64,000 nt of DNA from Tetranychus cinnabarinus (lineage: Eukaryota; Arthropoda; Arachnida; Trombidiformes; Tetranychidae). Below the pieces are notes generated by a model. It was not told the origin of the DNA, searched no databases, and was given only the letters and a program-made list of their open reading frames with translations. The first letter of the stretch is position 1. Each line of letters opens with the position of its first letter. The DNA is taken from assembly GCA_022266195.1 (NCBI GenBank), contig WHVY01000005.1:1798001-1862000 (forward strand), in the 5' to 3' direction. Below are positions 46,248 through 57,778 of this stretch, piece by piece. The position numbers were made by a program, and so were the translations under genes.

Positions 46248-47434
46248 TTTTGAAATTAAAATTGAAACAAAATCAACTTAAACTAAAACACTTTAAGCCT
46301 AAATGCTTCTCATTGGATGTAAACAAAAGTTTTTTGTGTTCATGATGTGAAAGTTGCGGTAAATTATTTCACACACTTATCCATCTCAATCACAGCCAAT
46401 GAAAAAACTATAAATATCAATAGCAAAAGACGGATCGAAAAAATAAAAAAAGTTTGTAAAATCATTCAACTTTAATGAAATAATTTAATTGAAAAATCAA
46501 GAATAAATCTATTCTCAAATCACATCTCAAGCTTAATTTTCGTAATTGACTGAATCTGGTCCAAGCTTTCGCTTTTAAATCTGCCAATTTACAAATGAAC
46601 ATCAAATCTACATTTCATTATGAATTTGCATTAAAAGAAAAGATTTCCTTAATCACTCAATAATTGAAAGAAAAATTAATTAACCGATTTAAAAGTTAAA
46701 TATTGAGATAAATAAAATGAAATTGCAAAACATTATTTGACCATGCAATTTTCATCAAGAAATAGTTCATTTGATACAGACTTTTCCTCCATCACTTTTC
46801 TGAACTCAATTCTTAATGATTGGAAAGTTCAATTGACCATTTCTGAAAAGTGATGGAACGAGTCTTTCCCTTCATTTCTAGGATTTTGAATGCAAACAAT
46901 TAATATTTAAATGGCTATAAGCCAATTATCAGTTTTTAGACCATAAAAAATTATAATTGCTGCATTCAAGATGTTTTTGTTTCAACTCAGAATTCAATTC
47001 TTGTAATTGAAGAATCAATCATTCAACCTCAGATTAAATCAACTTGAGAATCGCGAGTAAAATAAAATGAAAAGATAAATTTTTGTCTACATATTGATTG
47101 TTATTATGGTACAAAGACCGTTTGGCAGTATGTTACAGAGGCGTTTTTGGTACAGTGTCTAAATACAAAAAGTGTGGTCTAACTGTTTGAGTGTGTATTT
47201 GCAGTAATCAGGAATCCAGAGGTAAACTAAGCATTTGAATGGCAGTACATGAAAAAAGATATCCTAGGAGATCGTTCATAATGGTGAATCACAAACGATT
47301 CAATGAATATCGGGAAAATGTAAAGCTGATTTGGTTCACAGTAGTTTTGGTTTGTGTTGACACTTCTAGCATTTATATTTTGTATAAATTCCTAGATCCA
47401 TTAACACTTGTTTGAATTGATTGAATCAATGCAT
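46248..47434. other. Intergenic
   Basis: Upstream region of the coiled-coil gene and downstream region of the cuticle-type gene. Contains the hairpin at 46788-46857; otherwise nothing recognisable. Confidence 0.5.
46788..46857. ncRNA. MicroRNA-like hairpin (candidate)
   Basis: TCCATCACTTTTC at the left pairs perfectly with GAAAAGTGATGGA at the right. One U-U mismatch follows, then GAA/TTC, a small asymmetric bulge, TCAATT/AATTGA and a loop of about 19 nt. The outer flanks GACT/AGTC can add a short basal stem. Size and shape (about 70 nt, 22 paired bases, one main mismatch) fit a pre-miRNA, on either strand. I recognise no known mature sequence. It could also be a tiny foldback repeat remnant. 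Confidence 0.3.
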
Positions 47435-47904
47435 TTACTTCTTGAGGATGGTGGCGATTGGGGCACCGTATATTGCAGGGGCAAGAGCTGGAGCAGATAA
47501 GACCTTAGCGTATGGAGCGAAAGCTGGTGCGGCATATGCGGCGTATGGAGCGTATGCGGGGGCAACAACTTTAGCGGCAAGTGGAGCATAAGGAGCGGCG
47601 TAGCTGGCGATTGGGGCAGCGTATGCTGGAGCAGCGTGGACTGTGGAAAGAAAAAGAGAAAAAAATGAAAGATTAATAATCACTGAATAATGGAATCACT
47701 GGAATTCACTGAATCAATCCAAAGGGGAAACTCACTGGTGTGACTGTAAGTGGCAGCAAGAGGTGCAGCGTATGCTGGAGCAGCATATGCGGCTGCTGGG
47801 TAAGCGAAAGCTGGAGCAGCAGCAATGGCAGCTGGGGCAGCTAAGTAACCAGCGTGGGAGACGGCGATGAGGGCGAAAAGAGCGACAACGGTGAAGGTGT
47901 TCAT
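47435..47904 (-). CDS. Secreted Ala/Pro/Tyr-rich cuticle-type protein, two exons
   Basis: Exon 1 is 47904-47736, exon 2 is 47640-47435, with a 95-bp intron (GTGAGT...TTTCCACAG, phase 1); 124 aa. MNTFTVVALFALIAVSHA is a clear signal peptide with likely cleavage after Ala18. The mature protein is nearly all repeats of AAPAYAAP/PYAAYAAP type, ending GAPIATILKK. Such AAP(A/V) repeats are typical of low-complexity arthropod cuticular proteins laid down in the exoskeleton. There is no chitin-binding R&R domain. A TATAAAAG box lies about 120 bp upstream. GC content is well above the flanks, as expected from Ala/Pro codons. The exact cuticle family is not assigned. Confidence 0.85.
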
Positions 47905-48021
47905 TTTGAGTTTGAGTTGAGAGTTTGGGGTTTGAGTTGCAAAAGCAAAAATGATAAAGTTATTCAAGTGAGTTGAATGGAGATGAAGATTCGAATGATT
48001 CTTTCCAACCAATTCTCGGCA

Positions 48022-48029
48022 CTTTTATA
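48022..48029 (-). promoter_or_regulatory. TATA box of the cuticle-type gene
   Basis: TATAAAAG on the minus strand, 118-125 bp upstream of the ATG at 47904. It predicts transcription start near 47995-48000 and a 5' UTR of about 90 nt. Confidence 0.6.
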
Positions 48030-51000
48030 CAAAAATTTTGAAACCTTGAAACTCGGTCAGTGTTTGGCTAATGCATGTAATAGATAGGTAAAAGTGAGCA
48101 AGAGAAAGAAAAAGTGAAAGTGGAATTAAGAAAGAAAGAGAAGATAAAGAATGGATGATCAACAAGAAAGAGGAAAAAAGAGAGAAGAAAGAAGACCAAG
48201 AAAGGTGGAGGTAGATTAAGAGCGATTATTACATCGAAACTCAATGAGTACTTTAAATGTTGAAATATAAGCCACTCTCGCCGAGCCTATCCCAACTCCA
48301 CCTTGGCTATTCACTTTCACTTTCACTTTTACTTTCTCTTCTTCCTCATCTTCCTCGTCCTCTTCTCTCTCTCTTTCTCAATCTTCAATCTTCCGCCCCT
48401 TTCATTCTGTTTTCATGAACAAATGTTCATCTAACTTTCATTTAAAATTGAATCGGTCAATTTTTGCTTTTCATCTTCTTCTTTTCTTCTCATTTCTTTC
48501 CTATTACCTTGATGGAAATGCGTTGGCTTTACATTAATCCAACTGAATTAACATGAATCGCGATAAACTACTCAAGGATAAATCAAGGTCGAGTTCGACT
48601 TTTACTTTTCATTTATTTTTCCATTCTTTTGCTTTCTCCGTATTAATAATAATAATAATAATCACAATTTGTATTTGGATTGAATTGATGCATAATACAG
48701 TCAAAACAACGTGAAAATCAAAATTTGAAAAAAAGGAGCGGTTAGTTGATTGTTGGATTAGGTCTTGAATGATGGATTAAAATTGCGATTTTTAACAGCA
48801 TTTGATTTTATCATTTCACTTTCATTATCCACCTATCAATTTATCTATTCAGTCTGCTGTTCACTGTTGATCAATGAAATCCTGTTGATTCTCTCCGTGA
48901 TTCACTTCTTAATAAACCACCGACTTTTACCTTTCCAATTGGCTTTTTAAAAAAGCAAAATTTTTCCGTTAATCAATCAGATAATGTTCATTTAATCCTG
49001 TTAACTGTAGATTCTTCAACCTCTCACTTTTAACCTGTTTATATCTATTACTTATAATCATCAATAATCACCATTAATTTACAATCGACAATTGTGATAG
49101 CCAAAAATCTCGAAAAGGTCATATTCACCATTTAACACCAACAGCAATAGGTTTTACCTTTTGTTACCAAAAAATCCAAATCAAGAGTTACACTAAATCC
49201 AAAAAAGTAACATTTTAATTTGATATTTTGATTAAATTGTTAATTTGGCTATTTGGGTCAACTTGATCTCTCTAAAATGGAGATGTTCAAAAATGTTCAT
49301 CTTCAATGGTCAACATTAATTTACTTAGCTAATTATGGACAAGTCTATTGTTACATTACACTTTTTTGTTTAGGTTGAAGGTTCATCATCATCATTATTA
49401 TTATCAAGTTGATTATCATTATTATCAACATTGTAAGTCAAGGCTTGAATGGTTTAGTTTTATAAACACAACTCGTTATTTGATGAAAAAGAAGTAAAAA
49501 CCAGCAAAAATCAATTGTTACCTTGTTGTGGTTTCATTAGCCAAACATGAACTTACAAATGATAACTGCTATTTAACCTTCCTTATTATTAATAATCAAT
49601 CATTTTCTTTGACTAATCAAAAAGGATTTTAAACTGCAAAAGCAATTTATTAAATCATCTTGTGTCCAAAAATCAAGCGTTATTGAGTGAAAGAGGTAAA
49701 GTGAATGCAGCAAACATTTGACCACAAAAGTGTACATTCATTAATAACAATAATCACATTGTAATGCAAAAAGCCAGCGAAAACAAAACACTGTTTCTTT
49801 CATTTGGCGTTTTTTAATGAATACTTTTTGTAAATTGTAATGAACATCATGGAATGATGACCAATACAAATTGCATGTTATGTTAATTATTGATTAATCA
49901 TGATTTTTACAAGAAATCGTGAACAGATTATCCTTAAGAGAGTCACAATTTTCATTCTCATAGATGTTGCTTTAATATTGTAATTGAAGCTTCAAAACAT
50001 TGGACAACAAAAGCTGTTCAAGGATAGATTACAATTTATTAATCAATGGAAATTTGGTTAATTTGTTTTCTTCTTCTTCTGATATATCAATGTTAATAGA
50101 TGAGAGGTTTAATAGCGATTTAATACTGGTTAAGATTATCTTGATGATCAATGTTAACACGAAATGTTGATTTACTAATTGCAAGATTTTCACTTTTACT
50201 TGTTTTTTTACTTGTTCACTGTTCGTAAAAGGGAAAACCATTTATCAGGCTTTTATCATCACTCATGATCATCATCATGATAATCATGATGGTAATCAGA
50301 GTCATCATTTTTTACCGTCTTTGTCCATTGGAATCAATGATTGGGTGGAGATTTGGCTTGCAGGCATTTAGCTGCGGTTATTGATATAAAAATAAATGAG
50401 AGTTGAAAAGAAAGGAAAAATTGTGAGATTAACTTTTTCCAGATTTTAATTGGTTACAATCAATCTTGACAGTTTATCAAGGTTAACCTTTTTAATTTGT
50501 TACCTTTCAATGGACTGTTGATGGATCAAGTCCAATCGATTTGTTTGTTGATCAAATTAACATTCACTTTTCTTTGTTGTTAATACGGTAAAATTGCTAA
50601 TTAATGTAATCTTGCAACATTTGAATAAATTTAAGGTCAAATGTAATCTTCAAAGTTGACCCTAACCTGATGAGATTAGCAAAATGAATTCATAAATTGA
50701 ATCAAACAATTGTAGGCTTTGTCTTGATCAACATCTCATTGAAATTGTATTACTTTAATTCAGATAATGATGAGAGTTCAATGTTATCGGTTGGAAATTT
50801 TGTAGGGAAAAAGTTATTAAAGTTTTCGCATTTGCTTCTCTTGCATTTTTTAGCTTAAATTGTTTGTCAATTAAAATACAATGATAATGATGATGTTGCT
50901 GATGATAATTTAAAATTATCCTTGAACTGTTTTGCCTGTGCTTTTTTCATAATCATTTGATATTGTTAATTTAATAAGGTGAGAATGATAGTCATTGAAA

Positions 51001-51768
51001 TAAATGTTCAATGAGAATCATGAGAAGCTTCATGATGATGGATAAATTGTTAATCTTTTAGACAGCTCTTCAACTTTTTCTTCTTAATTGTGGTTTAGGT
51101 TTCCTGTTTTAAGGTCAGTTAACCAGTTAATTGGGTAGAAGTTAAATTTAAATTGTTTAGGGAAAGAGAAGTGTTGGTTTTGTTGTTGATTTGAAAATTA
51201 AAATAATACTTTGCTTTATATTATTTGTTTTTACAAGTTCGGGTAGGTTTGGGTTGATTGTCAGGTAAGGGACAAGTTGGTTGTTTTAGCTAAAAATTGG
51301 TAAGGATTTAAATACACTTTGTATCAAAGTTGATTGGGTTGAATTAAAATGGTTACAGGTTGAGGTAACTGTATTGTATAAATCAAATGTTCATTTGGTA
51401 TTTAAAAACAATGGTAGGTCTAAAGATTTTTTTTTCTTCCCTCGGTGAGAATATAAAAGTATTTAGATTGTTTTATTACAAAGTGTAAGATTTTTAACAA
51501 TGAAGACGAAAAATGGTGAGAAATTACAAAAAAAATTAAAAAATGGAAACAGAAATGGATGAAGGTGGTGGGCAAGGGTTGAGAGTGAATTGGGTGACAA
51601 GCGGAGGGTAATTTCAATTTGGTGGGAATTAAAAATTTGAGCAAATTTCATTTGGATGAATTAATGAACTGCGATGAGTGACTTTGATGAAGAGCAAAAA
51701 GATTGAACAAAATAGTAAGGTAAATATGCGAACTCGGTGCGTAAATTTGATTCCCAATTAGAGCTTTT
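48030..51768. other. Noncoding with low-complexity tracts
   Basis: A purine tract (48085-48220) and a pyrimidine tract (48310-48410) lie either side of short complementary blocks (AAGGTGGAG/CTCCACCTT). An (AAT)n microsatellite is at 48641-48662. Beyond 48.7 kb there are only short AT-rich frames and CAT/TGA repeats (about 50260). No gene supported. Confidence 0.45.
48641..48662. repeat. (AAT)n microsatellite
   Basis: Six or seven AAT units in a row. Confidence 0.85.
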
Positions 51769-53969
51769 TCACCATTTGCACAGAACTTCATGGGAAGGAG
51801 TAGTTTCGCTTTTTAAATCGTCATAAACCTGGTAAAGGACGAGTAGGAACATAATGAAGCCAGTAATGATGAGAATGATGGAGAAGAAAAAGAAGAAAAT
51901 TCGAGTGCTTTTCTTGAAACGAGCCTTCTCACGACGAGCTATGGCTAATAGACAAAGGCTTGGAAAGATGAAAACATTGGCTGATGCAAGTGAACCAAGT
52001 AATTGAATTAAAATACCAATATTAGGTGTTAAAATAGCTGCTAAAAGTGAGGTTACAAACCAAATTGTGGTTATAACTATTCGGCGTCGAGGTTCACCTT
52101 CCATAAAATCAGCGGCTGATAGTTTAAAAAATTCTGCATACAATCCATCCAAAGCACCTCTAAAATGGAAGAAAGAAAATGATAAAAATCAGTTATTTGA
52201 TATCATTCAGAAGTTCTTTTATGAATTTCCATAAAATAATGGATAACTTGTTCTAGATCAATGTTTCTTGACCAGTAAAAATTATCTTTGATGGACAGAT
52301 TTGGACGATGCATCAAATTTTATGCATGGTTATCCGTGAAAAGGTTAGCATTGATACATTTCATGAATCGAGAGTAAATGAAATGAAATTTAATCTGTCT
52401 AAGCAGATGAAATGCAAATGACAGACCAAGTTGCCATTTTGTGAGTGTAAACATTGAACTTATTTAGTGTTGAAAGAAATTTTCAAGATAAGTATCAGCA
52501 AAAAATATATTAATCCTGATAAAATCTTAATTAGTTTTGGGTGAAAAGTTTTACCTTCCACATAAAATCATTGATGGATAAGTTGTTATCATCTTGACTA
52601 CCAGCGCCAAAATACCAATCATTACGACAGGATCTTTTGCACTGTACAAAGCCATGATATCGGGTGTTACGTTACTACCAAAAGTAAGATAACCTGTTGT
52701 GCCTGCAGCTGAGCACAGTAAGAAAAGTATTGCCAGTGACAATATGGTTGCTTTGGTGAAATTGGCGATATTACGTTTAGCCATGCAAGCATACACAGGA
52801 ACCGATATTTCATGGGACTAGAAGATAAAAGACAATAGATAAAGAATAAGTTTACAAAGGAAAAGAGAATCGGAAAAAACTTGAGTTTGTTGGTTGAAGC
52901 TATAGTATAGTTTACCTGATATGCGAAACAAATAACGGGAAAAACTGCAACCATTGATGTGAGTGAGCTTGGCCTAAAAATAAGAAAGAATCGTTATGAT
53001 ATTGAACTTGAACAATAGCTGCTTGAATTTACTTGGTCCTTATCGGTGGATCAGGAATATCCAATTTGAAGTATTCGTAAACATTTAAAAAGACCACGTA
53101 GAGCATAGCAAATACGCCTAAAGTCCTGTATAAGATGAAAGAAGAGATTTTATGAAAATAATTTGATAATCAACAAGATTTTTCTTTGATTTTAGTGAAG
53201 GTTATAAACTTACCCAGCATATCTGAGAAAGTCAAGTCGACGGAAGTAACACATTGGTAAGATGAGAAAAGTGGACGTCACTGAGATAGTGAAACGACGA
53301 TCAATGTACCAAATACATTCTGTAAGATGAGATGCAAAAACTGGAAGAGGAAGAGAAAGAGTTAGACGTTTAAGGTACAGTTAATTTACATACAATAATT
53401 GAGATTAAATAAACCAGGACAGGCGACAGATTAAATGATTGAGTTATCCTGAGTAAATCTTTGATTAACTATCAGAATTTGATTAGACGCACCTCTATCA
53501 AATTGATCTCCAATGATAATTAGAAAAGTCACACAGACACCGTAACAGGTTAAAAGGATTGAAATGGCAGACAATTGTTGAGCTCTTTTTCCACATAACG
53601 ATAAAAGTACATCGTGATAGGTGTCATCCTTGTTTAGATCAGAAGCATAAACCAGAATGATCATTGTAGATGCTAAAATAGCCATCATGAACTAAAATTG
53701 TTGGAGAAAAAAATCGGCGGTGAGTAAGACATGTAAAAACAAGCCACTGAAGCTGGCAGAAGACATTTTTAGTAACTTATGGATGCAGAATTGACACCAA
53801 AAGTTGCATGAAACATGATAGAATTACTTACAATTTGAATCACAGTGGCAATTGTAACACCACCTAGACGATCGTATGCTGCTGGGTAATTTAAGACACC
53901 AGCTCCGAGAGCACAATTTACCAGTAAAAAAGCTGCCACAGGCCACGAGATTCCTTTTTTCATTTTCAT
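51769..53969 (-). CDS. SLC38A7: SLC38A7/8-like sodium-coupled amino acid transporter, core exons
   Basis: Seven exons with matching phases: 53953-53832, 53691-53493, 53340-53214, 53125-53033, 52973-52916, 52817-52555, 52159-51769. Together they encode an amino acid/auxin permease domain of about 11 membrane segments. Family marks are VNCALGAGVLNYPAAYDRLG in TM1 (human SNAT7 VNACLGAGLLNFPAAF), FLIIIGDQFD, WYIDRRFTIS, VFPVICFAYQ, GYLTFGSN and FPSLCLLA. The predicted role is Na-coupled uptake of glutamine-type amino acids at the plasma or lysosomal membrane. The first exon here can begin after a CAAAAAAG-type acceptor at 53954, joining upstream exons at 57292-57778, or translation may start at the ATG at 53969 (MKMKKGISW). 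The acceptor's pyrimidine tract is weak and distant, so the 5' structure is uncertain; the transporter identity is not. Confidence 0.9.
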
Positions 53970-55654
53970 GGTTCAGGAGAGATAAACACAGATTGGTGAT
54001 CAGAAAAGCATAATAGAATAATTAAATCAATTAAACCCAAGACAGAGGCTACTCTATCATACGAGGTTTGAGAAAGCAATGGTACAAAATGCAAAACAGA
54101 CTAGAAACTAGATACACAAATATTAATAGCTGATTATTTTGAGCTGCGACAGTTAGTTTAAGGTTAAAGCATTGGAAAATACAGTTGACTATGTGTTAAA
54201 GCAATTTCAGTATAATAACCAGATACAGAGACAATACATTTTTATGGACAAAAAGAATGAACAAATCTAAGGATCAAAACAAGGCAAGGGTTGAGGGAAA
54301 GTAAACAAAGATGAGACAACCAAACGTTTATTTCCATTATGACCTAATGACGAGTAAGCTAACAATAATTTTTTTTAATTGAATGTCAACTGAAAATGAT
54401 ATTTTTCCATGACAATCACCAAACATGAGATAATCCGAATGTAACAAATGTAATTACTAATTAATAGAAATGATGATTAAGTATGGACTATTTTTACACA
54501 ATTTTACTCTAAGCCGTTTGTTTTCCATTATTTTTGCCTTTGTCTTCTGATATTTTTGATTCCTTTACAAGTCTTAACGTTATCCTTTGTCTATGTAAAG
54601 CCTGGACAAAAAAACATAGCAAACTATCTTCACCATTGTTTCAAGTTAACAAATCAAAGCAACAGATGGATTTAATCTGTGATTAACCTTTCAAATAATT
54701 GGACTGCATGTTAACATTTTAAGTATTTTAGATGCAAACTCACTTCTTTTGACTGTTCGTTGATTGAATGGACATTTTTGATTGACTGCCACTTAACTCT
54801 ATTAATCATTTAGATGTTGCATAATTCACATTAAATTTAATTCTTGATTAAGGCCTGAAGATTGGAAAAAATCTAACGGTAAAGTCAAGGACATGACAGT
54901 AAAATATAATACATTGATTGATTGGAAATGATTGGAAAATAAATTAACTATTCTAAACCATGTTAACAAAATTGAGATTAGTTGAGAAGTAATATTTCAA
55001 TATCTTATAAGTTGTTGGCTTATTGTTTTTTCGGTTATTAAACACTAAACAGGTTTAAATTTGTTGAGGAAAAAAATATTGAAATTCAATTTTCTGAGGT
55101 ACAGATTGATAATCAAATCCAAGAGGACACTTTGGCTAAATCCATAACAACTAATCAAACTAAATATAAGACTAATATTTCGAGTACAATGCAATGATGA
55201 CTGTCCTCGAGTCTGGTTAGTGGTTGACCATTCAGTGGTCATCAATTAATAAAACAATTAAAATTGAAGGAGAATAAAGATCAACATTAATGGCGATGTT
55301 GAGAATAAAAGGAACCAGATAAGATTAAAGGCTGAACCATCACGTTGTTGGTAGATAATCATTTTCCTTATTAAGGGTATGTTGTCAAACAATATGTTAG
55401 TAAGGTTAATTACTTTATTTTTGTTTCGTAAAGTTGATGTTCACGAACCAAGTGAATTTTAATTACGACAAATCTTTTAATAGAGAAGCCTTTTGTTGAA
55501 ATTGTAATCCGGTAAAGTTACAAGTTGCAAAGAACATGTAAGCAAACGAACGCCATCTATTGTATTATCTTATAAAAAAACAGTCTGTCACATGTTTTTA
55601 CGTTGTGTTCATCACATTGGGTTTAAATTAGCAATATCCAAAAGTTAATTAAAA
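53970..55654. other. Proposed transporter intron / SHQ1 upstream region
   Basis: AT-rich, no exon recognised. It would be part of the large transporter intron (53954-57291) and also contains the SHQ1 promoter. Confidence 0.45.
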
Positions 55655-57220
55655 ATGATTACTCCGAATTTTATGTTGAAACAAGATGATAAATATGTTT
55701 ATATAACTATCAAAGCTCCTATGGCTAAATTAATGGAAACACAAATTGATTTCGAAGGAAATATGTTTCATTTTTCTAGTAAGCCTTATTACCTCAGGTT
55801 AGTTTGAAGTTTTATTTTAATTTGTTTGGTTTTCTTAACTTGATTTATTCTTGTTAGTTTGTATGTGTTATATTCAGATTAAGTGACAGATTTCGTGCAA
55901 TTTTGTCTCATAATTGTGATATACCATTAACGTTACCAGTTACTTAGATACGAATAACTTATTTGGTCTCATTATTTAAACAGATTGCATTTACCTGGTA
56001 ATTTGTCCGCACAGGATGGTTCTGAAAAGATTGATTGGGTCGCAGAGGAAAATAGATTTGTTATTAGTGTGTTAAAAGAAAATGAGGGCGAATATTTTGA
56101 AGGACTTGATATGTTAACCAAACTGTTAACTCAACCCAAAAAGGAAAAACCAATGATAGCTCAAATTGAGATTTTAGATCAAGAGTCTAATATCGAGGGT
56201 GAAGATGAAAATGAAGAAGAGATCGATTGGTATATTGATCAAACTGAATGGACCGAAAACGATCAGCAATCAATTCTAGGGGAAAAGTATGGATTTGCAA
56301 ATCGATATACTGGCATTATAGAAAGGTTAGAGGATGAAATTTGGGATCTTTTGGACGTCAAAAAACCAGAGAAAATTAATAATCAAGATCGAAAAAAACA
56401 GAGGATAGAACAAGATATTAAGGCCTTTGATGAAGAACACTATTGGTTTGATATGTTTGAATTATCAGAAACAATTGAGGACCTAATTGGTTTTAAAGCT
56501 CACTGGGAACTGGCTTCAACTGATACAATCCAATTTGATGATGACGAGATATTTAGATTGAAAAGTTTACCCAGAAGAGAGTATCTGTTATCTAGAAAAG
56601 AAAAATTTCATCTACTTCTTGGTTTAGTAGATATTTTGTTTGCCTACGCTTATGATGTAAGAACAACTGACGGAGACCATTCTTGCGAATCGGGTTGGAC
56701 GATATCAAAGCTTTCATCTACTCTTTCGTGGTTTGAACAATTTTCAACATTGCCTGAGGTTCTTTCTACATGTGTTCAGCGATCCTTGACCTATCCACTA
56801 TATCGAAATTGGGGTTTGTGCATTAAATTGATCTCTGATGTTAAAAAGATACTTAAAAATGGACGAACTTGCGTGATCAAATGCCTTTTAGATATTCACA
56901 AAATTTTTAACGAATCTGGAGATCTTCGTTACATCCTTAATGATCTTTATATCACTGATTATTGCATTTGGTTGCAGCATGTCAAAGAAAAAACCTTTAT
57001 CTCACTAGCTGGTGCTTTTGAGAGAATCCAAATAACTAAGGATATGATCAATCTTGACCTAGAACTCATAGAAGAAGCTGCCAATCAAGCATTTATTGAA
57101 GACAGATATGAAAAGTTAAAAGTATCCAATGATATCAAAGATCTCGAGATTGACTCTAGTAAACATTTTGGCTCTCATGGCTCTCAAAATACTGCGTTAT
57201 ATCCCGTTCTAAGATTGTGA
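55655..57220 (+). CDS. SHQ1: SHQ1, H/ACA ribonucleoprotein assembly factor, two exons
   Basis: Exon 1 is 55655-55797 (MITPNFMLKQDDKYVYITIK), exon 2 is 55984-57220, with a 186-bp intron (GTTAGT...AAACAG, phase 2); 459 aa. SHQ1 is the chaperone that holds dyskerin (NAP57/Cbf5) before it joins H/ACA snoRNPs and telomerase RNP. The N-terminal CS-like (p23/HSP20) domain is recognisable through SSKPYYLRLHLPGNL and YFEGLDMLTKLL. The helical SHQ1 domain follows, with YGFANRYTGI, REYLLSRKEKFHLLLGLVDI, AYAYDVRTTDG, WTISKLSSTLSWFEQ, CLLDIHKIF and LNDLYITDYCIWLQ. The protein is shorter than human SHQ1 (577 aa) because the Ser/Asp-rich tail is nearly absent. The gene appears to lie inside the transporter's large intron on the opposite strand, with its stop 72 bp from the next antisense exon. 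Confidence 0.93.
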
Positions 57221-57291
57221 TATTTTCTTATTTTTTTGTGCATCCAATCATACTTGCATATTTATTGAAATTTTAATTTTTATTAACTCAC

Positions 57292-57778
57292 CTCCAGCCG
57301 TAGCTTCGGATACTCCTGGAATATCATCGAAACTTGATGCCTTGCGATCTAACAAAGGTAGTCGTTCATTTTCTTCCGCAATGGTTGTCCACTCAACACA
57401 ATTACTATGAAAGAAATTTGGATCAATATGTAATCTTTCATCTTTAAAATCGTTTTTCATTAAAGCTTACCATTTGTTAATCTTGATTGAACCCGTTTTC
57501 AATTTATCGGAAACATCACTGGATAAAGTCTGCCAAGGAATATAAGCCGGGAAATCGAGGCTTGAGTTATAACTGTCGTGAATAAAAGAGCTAGAATCAC
57601 GGCCTAGCCGCAAACGAGTTGAACCACTGTTGTATGCATACGTAGATCCTCCGTATCTTGTCGAGCTACCGTGAATACTTATTCTTGAGCTTTCAAAGGT
57701 TTTCTCTATGGTTGATTGAAACATCTTTTGATTGTTTTTTATTGACATCGAGCTAATAGCAGTTGAATTTTCAAGCAA
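57292..57778 (-). CDS. SLC38A7: Two 5' exons, probably the N-terminus of the SLC38A7-like transporter
   Basis: Exon 57778-57471 (ATG start MLENSTAISSMSIKNNQKM; donor AAATG|GTAAGC) joins 57404-57292 (acceptor TTTCATAG; donor GGAG|GTGAGT) over a 66-bp intron, giving about 140 hydrophilic Ser/Tyr/Arg-rich residues. The end, VEWTTIAEENERLPLLDRKA then VSEATAGG, resembles the cytosolic tail before TM1 of SNAT7 (EWDLSTDAGERARLL). It ends in phase 1, exactly matching the 2-base start of the transporter exon at 53953; joined, the protein is 557 aa. The linking intron (3.3 kb) would contain all of SHQ1. Alternatives are a separate small gene, or an alternative first-exon set for the transporter. The dileucine-like ERLPLL motif could be a lysosomal sorting signal (inference). 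Confidence 0.6.

Noticed and set aside
47401..47589. Leu/His/Pro-rich minus-strand frame
   Set aside because: Out-of-frame shadow of the cuticle-type gene's second exon.
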